Below the pieces are notes generated by a model, which was not told where the DNA came from, searched no databases, and saw nothing but the letters and a program-made list of their open reading frames with translations. The position numbers were made by a program, and so were the translations under genes. Shown one piece after another: positions 1 through 7,200 of a stretch of DNA of 13,407 nucleotides (position 1 is the stretch's first letter; each line of letters opens with the position of its first letter). Where the stretch lies: assembly GCA_005879255.1 (NCBI GenBank), contig VBKY01000179.1, positions 1-13,407 of the forward strand. Reading direction: 5' to 3'. This stretch comes from Deltaproteobacteria bacterium (GTDB lineage Bacteria; Desulfobacterota_B; Binatia; UBA9968).

Positions 1-272
1 TATTGCAGAGAAAATAGACAATGTGGTTTTGAGAGTTGTGCGAAATTTGATGCGCTACCTGAATTGAAATGAACTACCTCGTCAGCTTTGGTAGCCCGGC
101 AATCCGAGCATCCTTTAATGCTGCAAATGACCTTCAGTGATCAAGAATAACCTTTGTCTTTCTTGACACGGTGGACGCTGTCACTTCCCATTTTACCTCT
201 AATTGCCACGATTATCCCCCAAATCCTCATGGCATGTTCGTTGCTCGTGCGATTACTGCTTGGAGGAAGAAA
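1..272. other. Left-edge region upstream of htrA, no confident gene
   Basis: No confident gene here. Two plus-strand frames enter from the left edge open: one closes at the TGA at 70-72 and the other at a TGA a few bases earlier, so one of them may be the 3' end of an upstream gene. Neither is long enough to choose. A perfect TTGACA lies at 163-168, but no good -10 hexamer sits 16-18 bases after it, so it is only a weak promoter candidate for the protease gene. The protease frame can be opened from a GTG at 171, but that extension (residues like SNCHDYPPNPHG) precedes a clear signal peptide and looks untranslated. Confidence 0.3.
262..268 (+). promoter_or_regulatory. Ribosome binding site deciding the htrA start
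   Basis: GGAGGAA lies four bases before the ATG at 273. It is a near-ideal Shine-Dalgarno sequence and selects this ATG over the in-frame GTG at 171, which has no such site. The chosen start also places a signal peptide exactly at the N-terminus. Confidence 0.8.
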
Positions 273-1316
273 ATGAGACCGAGGGATTTTTCTGCGGTCG
301 TTTTGCTTTGTGCCCTCTTCGCAGTGCTTCTCATGACGCAGACGGTTCGAGCGCAAACTCACCCATTATGGCTTCAAGGTGACCCTAGCGATACCGACCC
401 GGATCTCGAACGTTTAAACCGGGCCTTTATACGATTGGCAGAAAAGGTACGACAAGCTGTGGTTCAGGTTCGGGTTGAGCCGACCAAAGCACGCGGATCG
501 GGATTTATCATTGATCCCCAAGGATACATCCTGACCGCCCATCACGTGGTTAACGAGGCGAAAGAGATTGAGATCCGTCTTGCCAATAGACAGCGTGTTC
601 GTGGTGAGATCGTCGCGACGGATGCCCAAGTAGATTTTGCAATCATTAAGATTAATGGAGAAGGAGAGTTCCCAGTCCTCCCCCTGGGCGATTCCGATGT
701 TCTGAAGGTAGGAGAGTTAGTTGGGTCTCTAGGTTATCCCTTTGGATTGGAAAGTTCTTTGCACGTGGGCATCGTTAGTCGGCGTGGCAGGAGCCAAAAT
801 TCGTCTGCTGCGTTTGATCATATACAGGTGGACTCCCCAGCCAATTCCGGCGAGAGCGGGGGACCACTGGTGAATATGAAAGGTCACGTCGTAGGTATGC
901 TTACGCAGGCTTCAGAGAATAGAACTATCGGGTTTGCCGTTCCCATTAATGTCATAAAGGCTCTGATTCCCCGCCTCCTGACGGGTGAGAAAATTGTTTG
1001 GGGTTGGTTAGGCGTAAAATTATCAGAGTTGACGCTGGAATTGGCTGACGGATTAGGCGTATCGCCTGTAAGGGGGGTACTGGTCAGTTCTGTACTGGCG
1101 GATCAGCCGGCCGGCCGGGCGGGAGTCCATTCTCAAGACGTTATCCTCTCTGTTGACGATATCGCCGTGGACAGACCTAGTGAGGTTCTGCGCGTCATTA
1201 AAGGCACGGAGGTCGGCAACGAAGTGACGCTCACTATTTTTCGCAGCGGTGAAACCTTCGTGGTCCCTGTAAAGCTTGGCAATAAGCCAGGGGCTCTAGA
1301 CGACAATGAGGGGTAA
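273..1316 (+). CDS. htrA: HtrA/Deg-family periplasmic serine protease (S1C) with one PDZ domain
   Basis: 347-aa exported serine protease, expected to degrade or refold damaged envelope proteins in the periplasm. Residues 1-28 form a signal peptide: basic MRPRD start, hydrophobic core LLCALFAVLL, likely cleavage after VRA. The trypsin-like domain spans about 45-235. The catalytic triad is visible as H91 (TAHHVV), D121 (VDFAII) and S195 (SGESGGPL). The usual oxyanion loop is GNSGGP; here it is GESGGP, an N-to-E change next to the nucleophile. One PDZ domain follows at about 245-335 (WGWLGVKL, then GVLVSSVLADQPAGRAGV). The length fits one-PDZ DegS/HhoB-like members rather than two-PDZ DegP, but there is no N-terminal anchor beyond the signal peptide. 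It is the only confident plus-strand gene, with its back to the minus-strand metal genes, so it is not part of their operon. Family assignment is firm; the exact subclass is not. Confidence 0.95.
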   Translation: MRPRDFSAVVLLCALFAVLLMTQTVRAQTHPLWLQGDPSDTDPDLERLNRAFIRLAEKVRQAVVQVRVEPTKARGSGFIIDPQGYILTAHHVVNEAKEIEIRLANRQRVRGEIVATDAQVDFAIIKINGEGEFPVLPLGDSDVLKVGELVGSLGYPFGLESSLHVGIVSRRGRSQNSSAAFDHIQVDSPANSGESGGPLVNMKGHVVGMLTQASENRTIGFAVPINVIKALIPRLLTGEKIVWGWLGVKLSELTLELADGLGVSPVRGVLVSSVLADQPAGRAGVHSQDVILSVDDIAVDRPSEVLRVIKGTEVGNEVTLTIFRSGETFVVPVKLGNKPGALDDNEG

Positions 1317-1317
1317 A

Positions 1318-1332
1318 AAGGGTTGACCCCTT
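1318..1332 (+). terminator. Weak stem-loop just after htrA
   Basis: AAGGG-TTGAC-CCCTT forms a 5-bp stem starting two bases after the htrA stop codon. No clear T-tract follows, so termination activity is doubtful. Confidence 0.25.
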
Positions 1333-1395
1333 GAACCTTAAGTACGTATGTGCACTGCGGAAAGCGCATTTTTAGAGGACCGGCCCATCGAATTT

Positions 1396-1749
1396 TCAAT
1401 CATTACGTCTTGGCCAGTAATCTAGAATTTTATCAGATTGGACTGAATTCTCCTTCTGTTCGATATGAGAACACTCAATTGACGCGCTACTTTTCCCACC
1501 GTTGACTCCCCTGGCCGCCGCCTCACCGAATCGCTCGGTTAAATCGTTCAGATTGGACGCTATGAAATCGACGATGCTCTTCCCGCGATCCACAGTCTCT
1601 GCCTCTTTTTTGCTTCGAATACCGCAACGGAATTTTTCGGCACGACTACGCTCTTCAAGATAGCCACCACAAACTCCTTCAGACACTCGCCTGCCAAGCG
1701 GAATGAATTCTTTCATCAGGCAGTTGGAGGTGTCAAATAGAAAGGTCAA
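1396..1749 (-). CDS. Hypothetical protein, 117 aa, uncertain start
   Basis: Open frame of 117 codons opening with a TTG; an alternative ATG is 11 codons in (1714-1716). I do not recognise the family. The product looks soluble and charged, with an ordinary residue mix (for example VDFIASNLNDLTERFGEAAARG, partly helical and amphipathic) and no signal peptide or membrane segment. Codon choice looks coding-like, which is the main reason to list it. Neither start has a normal ribosome binding site. The TTG overlaps the TGA of a 24-codon ATG frame upstream (1746-1820) as TTGA, so the two could be translationally coupled, or could be one gene split by a frameshift. It is the last ORF in the minus-strand small-ORF run and converges with htrA. 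Confidence 0.35.
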   Translation of the reverse strand: MTFLFDTSNCLMKEFIPLGRRVSEGVCGGYLEERSRAEKFRCGIRSKKEAETVDRGKSIVDFIASNLNDLTERFGEAAARGVNGGKSSASIECSHIEQKENSVQSDKILDYWPRRND

Positions 1750-1820
1750 TCCCCGAAACGCTGTCCAGCACGTGACTCAGCCAGGCCAGCCAGACCAGGC
1801 ACATATTGGAAGCATTGCAT
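1746..1820 (-). CDS. Short ORF (24 aa) overlapping the 117-aa frame; possible N-terminus of a split gene
   Basis: ATG ORF of 24 codons with an AGGA motif four bases before the start. The peptide begins MQCFQYVPGLAGLAE and ends RAGQRFGD, which looks like genuine protein rather than random translation. Its TGA overlaps the TTG start of the next frame by two bases. Either it is a leader-like peptide coupled to the 117-aa ORF, or a single-base indel has split one protein of about 140 aa. No function can be assigned. Confidence 0.3.
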   Translation of the reverse strand: MQCFQYVPGLAGLAESRAGQRFGD

Positions 1821-1856
1821 GAGATCCTAGGTTTTTTGGATTTTTGTTCGTTGTTC

Positions 1857-1940
1857 TTAGACCTCTTGATTCTCCTTCAACTCAGTTGCTGCGGTCAACT
1901 TCGCGCCCCGTAGGGTTCGATTAGAAGATTTCCTGGCCAT
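1857..1940 (-). CDS. Small basic peptide, 27 aa
   Basis: 27-codon ORF starting MARKSSNRTLRGAKL and ending ELKENQEV. A strong GGAGG lies ten bases before the ATG, the best Shine-Dalgarno in the small-ORF cluster after the one for the 24-aa membrane peptide. The product is lysine/arginine rich in its first half and acidic at the end, with no membrane segment, cysteines or signal peptide. The KSS-LRGAKL pattern superficially resembles short KKL-type peptides of unknown function seen in many environmental bacteria; I make no homology claim. It lies between the 41-aa and the 24/117-aa frames on the same strand. It could also be a chance ORF. Confidence 0.4.
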   Translation of the reverse strand: MARKSSNRTLRGAKLTAATELKENQEV

Positions 1941-1990
1941 GTGATGGTAGCCTCCGACGGATCTTAACAGCCTCCGGCACCTGCCTGCCC

Positions 1991-2116
1991 TTAAATTACA
2001 ATCCGCACGACGCGATAGCCGTATGGGAAGCGCTGGCCATTAACCGCTTGCAGCCGCGTGTTGCGTCCAGGCTCGCGAAGGACGATGCCGACGTAACCGT
2101 TACCAGCGGGGAGCAT
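1991..2116 (-). CDS. Short ORF (41 aa), possibly a C-terminal gene fragment
   Basis: From the ATG at 2114-2116 the frame gives 41 residues, including GYVGIVLREPGRNTRLQAVN and QRFPYGYRVVRIVI. The peptide is beta-strand-like and very protein-like, with coding-style codons. It has no ribosome binding site, and the frame stays open and plausible for about 17 further codons upstream (SNVAVVFLM) until a TGA inside the 76-aa gene. There is no start codon in that extension. This pattern suits the 3' end of a gene whose 5' part has been lost or frameshifted, overlapping the end of the 76-aa gene. A functional small protein is possible but less likely. Confidence 0.35.
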   Translation of the reverse strand: MLPAGNGYVGIVLREPGRNTRLQAVNGQRFPYGYRVVRIVI

Positions 2117-2135
2117 GAGAAAAACGACGGCGACG

Positions 2136-2366
2136 TTAGAGTCCCGATGTTTTATCGATCCAGTTTTTCATAGCATCAAGGGTGGCTTTTTCAGCAGCCT
2201 GTTTGGAAGCGAAGCCGTCGAGGCTGGCAGGTTCAAAAACTGTAAGTCCGAAACTACCATCATTAGAATTGCAGCGAGCGGAACATTGCCAAAGGCCATG
2301 TCTTTCCTTTGTTTCAAAATCGATTTTAAAGCCGCGGTGAGTGATTGATCCTTTTGTTGCTTTCAT
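2136..2366 (-). CDS. Small conserved-looking hypothetical protein, 76 aa
   Basis: 76-aa soluble protein, no signal peptide or membrane span. The N-terminal half reads as short beta strands (GFKIDFETKERHGLWQCSAR) and the C-terminal part as an amphipathic helix (KQAAEKATLDAMKNWID). This is a beta-sheet-then-helix layout seen in many small single-domain proteins of unknown function. An AGGGA motif sits about 11 bases before the ATG. It starts 25 bases after the 24-aa membrane ORF and follows the 34-aa membrane ORF, so the three are probably one transcript. Two cysteines are present, one in WQCSARCN as CxxxC. Product unknown; I am fairly sure it is a real gene because the residue mix is normal and the opposite-strand frame is not. 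Confidence 0.65.
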   Translation of the reverse strand: MKATKGSITHRGFKIDFETKERHGLWQCSARCNSNDGSFGLTVFEPASLDGFASKQAAEKATLDAMKNWIDKTSGL

Positions 2367-2391
2367 GATGGTCCAGTTCCCTTTGTGCGGA

Positions 2392-2466
2392 TCATCGCAT
2401 TAACCAAGCCGCGCAGAATACGGCTGCTATAAGGAGGATAATTATTGGGACATCAACATAATCCAT
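2392..2466 (-). CDS. Tiny single-span membrane protein, 24 aa
   Basis: 24-codon ORF: a short acidic start (MDYVDVP), a hydrophobic stretch IIILLIAAVFCAAWLM and a final Arg. This is a complete membrane helix with N-out/C-in style charges. GGAG lies five bases before the ATG (TTGGAGTCGGC), an ideal site. It starts 22 bases after the stop of the 34-aa membrane ORF and ends 25 bases before the 76-aa gene. Proteins of this size are usually missed by gene finders. Function unknown; subunits or modulators of larger membrane complexes are common among such peptides, but nothing here names a partner. Confidence 0.45.
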   Translation of the reverse strand: MDYVDVPIIILLIAAVFCAAWLMR

Positions 2467-2488
2467 GCCGACTCCAAAGAACCCGGCC

Positions 2489-2593
2489 TTATCCCATCAT
2501 CCAAGTATAAACAATCGCTCCGACTGCGTAGACGATCGTTCCCCCGACAACTAGCCAAATCAACGCTTTTAACCAGATAGGAAAATCTTCCAT
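2489..2593 (-). CDS. Tiny single-span membrane protein, 34 aa
   Basis: 34-codon ORF with an amphipathic start (MEDFPIWLKALIW) leading into one membrane helix (LVVGGTIVYAVGAIVYTW). A GGAAAG motif lies about 10 bases before the ATG. Small-residue spacing (GGTIVYAVGA) would suit helix-helix packing. It heads a closely spaced minus-strand set with the 24-aa and 76-aa ORFs. It has no cleavable signal peptide. A longer frame on the same strand (2442-2657) overlaps it but is hydrophilic and incoherent, so I prefer this one. Function unknown. Confidence 0.55.
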   Translation of the reverse strand: MEDFPIWLKALIWLVVGGTIVYAVGAIVYTWMMG

Positions 2594-2655
2594 AAATAGC
2601 TTTCTTTCCGATGCAGCTTGGCCTTAGGCCATCTGGCAAGACGGTAATAAAAGAC

Positions 2656-2682
2656 ACGCGAGCTACGAAATGGTTCTCGCGT
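2656..2682 (-). terminator. Stem-loop after the 103-aa gene, possible terminator
   Basis: ACGCGAG (2656-2662) and CTCGCGT (2676-2682) are a perfect 7-bp inverted repeat around a 13-base loop. Read on the minus strand, the stem is followed by GTCTTTTATT, a short T-rich run. It lies 33 bases after the stop of the 103-aa gene and before the 34-aa ORF, so it may separate two transcripts. Confidence 0.35.
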
Positions 2683-2714
2683 ATAAAACAGAAATGTGGA
2701 AAGAAACTTGGAGG

Positions 2715-3026
2715 CTAGATCAGAAAGACGTGGTAGAGTTTATGGAGTTGAAAGTGTCCTCGGAAATCGAGAATCGGATCGGGATGAAAGATAGTCGGAG
2801 TAAAACTAACGAGCGCAATACCGGTCTGTTGTGTGGGATTTGCAGACTCAACGATATTGTTAGCGAGAGGTCCCCAGCCACCTCGCTTAGAAGTGGAACT
2901 GTCGCCCGGGTAACTGCTTGAAACCGCGGCTTGACCTGGAATCTCATCGAGGTCCTCGACTACGTCGAAGCACGAGAGGCTGATCCAGCCAAGGATGAGC
3001 AGCACCCCGACAAGTTTTCTGCACAT
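2715..3026 (-). CDS. Small exported hypothetical protein, 103 aa
   Basis: 103 aa from the ATG at 3024-3026; a TTG seven codons upstream is possible but adds nothing useful. Residues 1-19 are a signal-type segment: MCRK, then LVGVLLILGWISLSC. Cys19 follows LS, but the residue at -3 is Ser, so a lipoprotein box is imperfect. An acidic stretch follows (DVVEDLDEIPG), then a Ser/Gly-rich part, then SKRGGWGPLANNIVES and a C-terminal part ending KLYHVFLI. The product is probably periplasmic or membrane-attached. I do not recognise the family. It sits 128 bases downstream of the cation diffusion facilitator gene on the same strand. That link to metal handling is only positional; it lacks His clusters. 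Confidence 0.65.
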   Translation of the reverse strand: MCRKLVGVLLILGWISLSCFDVVEDLDEIPGQAAVSSSYPGDSSTSKRGGWGPLANNIVESANPTQQTGIALVSFTPTIFHPDPILDFRGHFQLHKLYHVFLI

Positions 3027-3034
3027 ACCAACGG

Positions 3035-3063
3035 ATGATTCCCGCAATCCAAGAGATTGTCAA
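3035..3063 (-). promoter_or_regulatory. Possible promoter for the 103-aa gene
   Basis: On the minus strand a perfect TTGACA (3058-3063) is followed 17 bases later by AATCAT (3035-3040), which matches the -10 consensus at four of six positions. The start codon lies only eight bases beyond the -10, so any transcript from here would be nearly leaderless; this counts against it. Confidence 0.25.
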
Positions 3064-3118
3064 GTAATACTGAAATGCTCAACGCAAGCAGGCCAGATGC
3101 CGGTGTCTCCAGTTCCTC

Positions 3119-3133
3119 CACGGTTTGACCGTG
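3119..3133 (-). terminator. Stem-loop downstream of the CDF gene
   Basis: CACGGT and ACCGTG form a perfect 6-bp stem with a 3-base loop, about 20 bases after the stop of the CDF gene. A flanking CCTC/GAGG pair could extend it. No T-tract follows, so it may act as a 3' end stabiliser or a poor terminator for the efflux operon. Confidence 0.3.
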
Positions 3134-3154
3134 AAGCCAACGGAGGCAGCATAT

Positions 3155-4168
3155 TTATCGATGTGAATGATTAGCCAAGTTACCGTGGGTGTGCTCTATG
3201 AAGTCATGATGTTTTTCTCCGGACAGATCTTCCGGATCGACGTGGACGGTGACGTTCGAAAGATAGGGCAGGCTGTGCATTAGCTGATGCCTCGCTTCCA
3301 CAGCAATCCCGTGTCCTTCGGCGACCGACAGTTTTGGACTTACAGCAAGATTGATCTCGGCGTGTAAACGATGGCCCAGCCAGCGTAGCCGTATTTCTGT
3401 AACATCGTGTACACCTTGGGCATGGTTCAGCTCGTGGGTGATTTCGTCGGTCACTTCAGGATCGACACCGTCGAGCAACCGGGTAAAGACGGCTTTTCCA
3501 GACTCCCACACAATCGGCAGAATGAGGGCCGTAATCAGAAGTCCTATCAGCGGATCCGCCAAAGGATAACCGAACGATACACCGAGTGCACTGAACAAGA
3601 CGGCTAAACTGGTCAGACCGTCCACCCGTGCATGGTACCCATCCGCCACGAGAGCAGCGCTATTGATTTGTTTGCCCACTCGAATGCGGAAAATCGCCAC
3701 TAATTCATTGCCAGCAAAACCAATAATGGAAGCTACGGCAACTGCCCACAGATATTTAACGGCTTGGGCATGCAAAAATCGATTGATCGACTCATAACCC
3801 GCTACAACTGCGCTGAATAAGATGGTCAGGACGATCACGACTCCGGCTAAGTCTTCCACACGGCCATAGCCGTAAGTGAAGCGCCGGGAGGGCTGTCGCC
3901 GCGCCAGGCTAAAGGCAATCCACAGAGGGATCGCCGTCGCGGCGTCGGCAATGTTGTGGATCGTGTCGGCAAGCAGCGCGACACTCCCGGAAAAGATCAC
4001 GATCACGAGTTGAAAAACAGCGGTCGCGGTCAAGCCGACGAGAGACCATTTGACGGCCCAAATGCCGCGCTCTGTGGTGAGCAGTTCAGGATCGATCGTC
4101 CCGTGGGTGTGATCATGATGGCTATGATCCGCCTCACTATGGAAATGAGAATGACTGACAGCGCTCAT
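3155..4168 (-). CDS. czcD: Cation diffusion facilitator (CDF) transporter, Zn-type
   Basis: 337-aa inner-membrane proton/cation antiporter that moves divalent metal (probably Zn, perhaps Co or Cd) from cytoplasm to periplasm. The transport site is visible as HxxxD in membrane segment 2 (H71, D75 in LLADTIHNIAD) and HxxxD in segment 5 (H179, D183 in VADGYHARVDG). The HD-HD pair is the pattern of zinc-transporting CDFs. A cytoplasmic metal-binding domain follows at about 225-320. The N-terminus has eight His in residues 6-22 and the C-terminus another six, as expected for metal-sensing tails. It begins 59 bases after the RND pump gene, in the same direction, so it probably shares its transcript. 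GAGGAG lies 12 bases before the ATG, a rather long spacing. A four-codon ATG frame (MIFI) overlaps this start as ATGA. Family is certain; the metal is inferred. Confidence 0.94.
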   Translation of the reverse strand: MSAVSHSHFHSEADHSHHDHTHGTIDPELLTTERGIWAVKWSLVGLTATAVFQLVIVIFSGSVALLADTIHNIADAATAIPLWIAFSLARRQPSRRFTYGYGRVEDLAGVVIVLTILFSAVVAGYESINRFLHAQAVKYLWAVAVASIIGFAGNELVAIFRIRVGKQINSAALVADGYHARVDGLTSLAVLFSALGVSFGYPLADPLIGLLITALILPIVWESGKAVFTRLLDGVDPEVTDEITHELNHAQGVHDVTEIRLRWLGHRLHAEINLAVSPKLSVAEGHGIAVEARHQLMHSLPYLSNVTVHVDPEDLSGEKHHDFIEHTHGNLANHSHR

Positions 4169-4227
4169 ATAAAAATCATACTCCTCGGCAAGGCCATACG
4201 CTATTCATATGACTTGCAGAAACCTGC

Positions 4228-7200
4228 TCACCGAATTTCATTGCCGGAGAGTCGAGCGGCTGTGTTGCGTTCAACCCACTCGTAAAGCACCGGCAGCAAC
4301 ACCAGCGTCAGGAACGTGGAGCTAAGTATGCCCCCGATGACGACGGTCGCGAGCGGACGCTGCACTTCTGCGCCCGCGCCTGTGGCTATCGCCATCGGCA
4401 CAAACCCGAGGCTAGCCACCAAAGCGGTCATCAACACCGGACGGAGGCGCGTGAGTGACCCATCGATGACCGAGTCGCGGATGGATTTGCCCTCTTCGCG
4501 GAGCTGGTTGAAGTAGCTAATAATCACTAGGCCGTTTAGAACGGCCACCCCGCTCAGCGCGATGAAACCAACTGCGGCCGTAATGCTGAACGGCATCCCA
4601 CGAAGCCACAGCGCAAGGATACCACCGGTGACAGCCAGAGGAATTCCGGAGTAGACCAACAACGCCTGCCGCAGGCTACCGAAGGCAAAAAAGATTAGCA
4701 CAAAGATGAGCCCCAGGGCCGAGGGAACGACCACGGCAAGGCGAGTGCGAGCTTCTTGCAGATTTTTAAACTGACCACCAAATTCTATAATGTAGTTGTC
4801 CGGCAAACGCACCTGTTCCCTGATGCGCCGCTGGGCTTCGCGGACAAAACCCTCCACGTCGCTCACTTTCAGGTTCACCATGAGCGCAGCGCGACGCTGA
4901 CCGTCATCACGCCGAATGGGTTCGACTGCCTTGAGTGTCGTAAATTCCACCAGCTTTCCAAGCGGGATGAGACCGGTCTGGCCGACGCGCACCGGCAACT
5001 TTTTGATTTGCTCGTCATCGGCGCGCAATTCGTCGGGCATCCGCACCACAATGTCGTGTCTACGATTGCCATCAACGATAGTGCCGACCTCCTGGCCGGC
5101 CAGCGCGACGTTGATGGCTTTATTGGCCTCGCCCGCCTGAAGGCTGTAGCGCCGCAGCACGTCACGCTTGATCTGCATCTGTAATTGCGGCGTTCTTCCC
5201 TCGGTTTCGAATTCGACCTGCGCCACGCCTGGTGTCTTTTCCAGAATACCCTTGATTTGTTCGGCGTGTTTCTCAAGCACGTCGTAGTCGCTGCCGAAAA
5301 TTTTTACCGACAACTCGGCTTTTGTGCCTTCAAGCATTTCGTTGAAGCGCATCTCAATGGGCTGCGCAAAGAGTATGCTGTAGTCGGGGTTGATTTTCTT
5401 GAGCATTGCCTCGATCTGCTCGCGCAATTCCGTTTTATTCGCCGGACGCCCCTCGGTTTTCGGCCATTCGGCAAGAGGCTTATAAAAGATATAAACGTCG
5501 CTCTCGTTGGGCGGCATCGGGTCGGTGGCGATTTCGCTCGTGCCGATACGAGTGAAGACGCGCGTGATTTCCGGAAATTCCTTGAATAGCCGATTCTCGA
5601 CTTCGATGTCGGTCCTAAGCGACTCCTCCAAGCTCATGCCTACGGGCTTATAGAGCATTGCGGTGATTGAACCCTCGTCGAGTTTGGGCACAAACTCCGC
5701 GCCTAGATGCTGAAAAAGCCAAAGTGAGCCGCCAAATATCGCGACGGCAACCATGACCACGACCCAGCGAAGTCGTAATGCAAGCTGGAGCGTTGGCGCA
5801 TAGGCTTGCTTAACGAGTCGTATTAGCCGGTTGTCGCCTTCATGAACTTTGCCACGCAAGACAAAGGAGCAGAGCACCGGCATCAAGGTGAGCGAGAGCA
5901 GCAACGCGCCCGCGAGCGCGAGCATGACGGTGAGCGCCATCGGATGAAACATTTTTCCTTCAATACCCGTCAATGCGAGAATGGGTATATAGACGACCGT
6001 GATGATGACCACGCCGAAGAACATCGGATTGCCGACCTGTTTTGCAGCGGCGAGCACGGTATGAGATCGTTCCTCGACCGTGAGCGCGCGTCCAAGATCG
6101 TGCTGCCGTTCTCCGAGCCGGCGGACGACGTTTTCCACGATGACGACCGCGCCATCGATGATAAGGCCGAAGTCCACCGCGCCGAGGCTCATCAGGTTGC
6201 CGGAGATGCCGAAGCGCGTCATGCCGGTGAGCGCAAAGAGAAACGAAAGTGGGATCGCCGAAGCGACGATGAGCGCTGCGCGCCAATTGCCCAGCAGTCC
6301 AAGCAACACTACAACTACGAGCACCGCGCCTTCAAACAGGTTGGTCCTGACGGTGCGGACGGTGCGATCAATAAGCTGGGAGCGATCATATTGTATCTGA
6401 ATCTCCACGCCGTCCGGCAGCTTGGTCTGAATCTCGGCTATACGGGTTTTGACCCGTTCGGCCACCTCGCGGCTGTTCTCGCCGGCGAGCATCATCGTCG
6501 TGCCAATGACCGTCTCGTGGCCGTTGAGCGTGGCCGCGCCGGTGCGGAACTTGGTTCCGGGACGTACTTCGGCCACATCTTTGACGAGGAGCGGTTTGAC
6601 GCCGGCGCCGAATTTGAGCGGTAGGTTGGCGATGTCCTCGACATCGTTGACGCGACTCACAGCGCGAATGGTGAGTTGCTCAGTGCCGCGGCTAATGATG
6701 CCGCCACCCGCATTCTCGACGTTCTGGGCGACAAGGTTAGCCAATTCACTGAACGTCATGCCCACTTCCACAAGCGAGTCAGGTTTGGGCTGGACGACAA
6801 ATTGCCTTTCGTAGCCGCCGCTCTCGTTGATTTCCGCGATGCCCGGCACGGTGCGGAGCAGCGGCTTGATGACGTATTCCTGGATTTCGCTCAGCTCGAT
6901 TAGCTGCTCCAATTCGGTCGAGGGCTTGTTCTTTGCGTCGGCGCGATACTGTAGGTTGTAGTAAAAGATTTCGCCGAGGCCCGTGCTGATGGGCGCGAGT
7001 TTGGGCAGCGCCCCCGCGGGCAATCGTTCCAACACTCCTTGAAGCCGCTCGGCAACGAGCTGGCGCGCGCGGTAGATGTCAGTGTTGTCTTTGAATTGGA
7101 TCGTCACCTGCGAGAGGCCGAATTTTGTCAGCGAACGCATCTCATCTACGCCAGGGAGGCCGGCGAGGGCAATTTCGATGGGGTGCGTGATGAGTTTTTC

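Noticed and set aside
2115..2348. 77-codon plus-strand frame opposite the 76-aa gene
   Set aside because: Mirror frame of the minus-strand gene; its residue mix is less protein-like and no binding site precedes it.
2442..2657. 71-codon minus-strand frame starting GTG
   Set aside because: Overlaps the 34-aa membrane ORF, which has a coherent membrane helix and an ATG; this frame is hydrophilic without structure and has no binding site.
4756..5589. Two consecutive plus-strand frames of 142 and 134 codons
   Set aside because: Both are antisense to czcA's second periplasmic loop; no binding sites and no recognisable domains.
5842..6624. 260-codon plus-strand frame inside the RND pump gene
   Set aside because: Antisense to the unmistakable czcA coding sequence; composition (His/Asp/Arg-rich, no hydrophobic core) is that of a mirror frame of a GC-rich gene.
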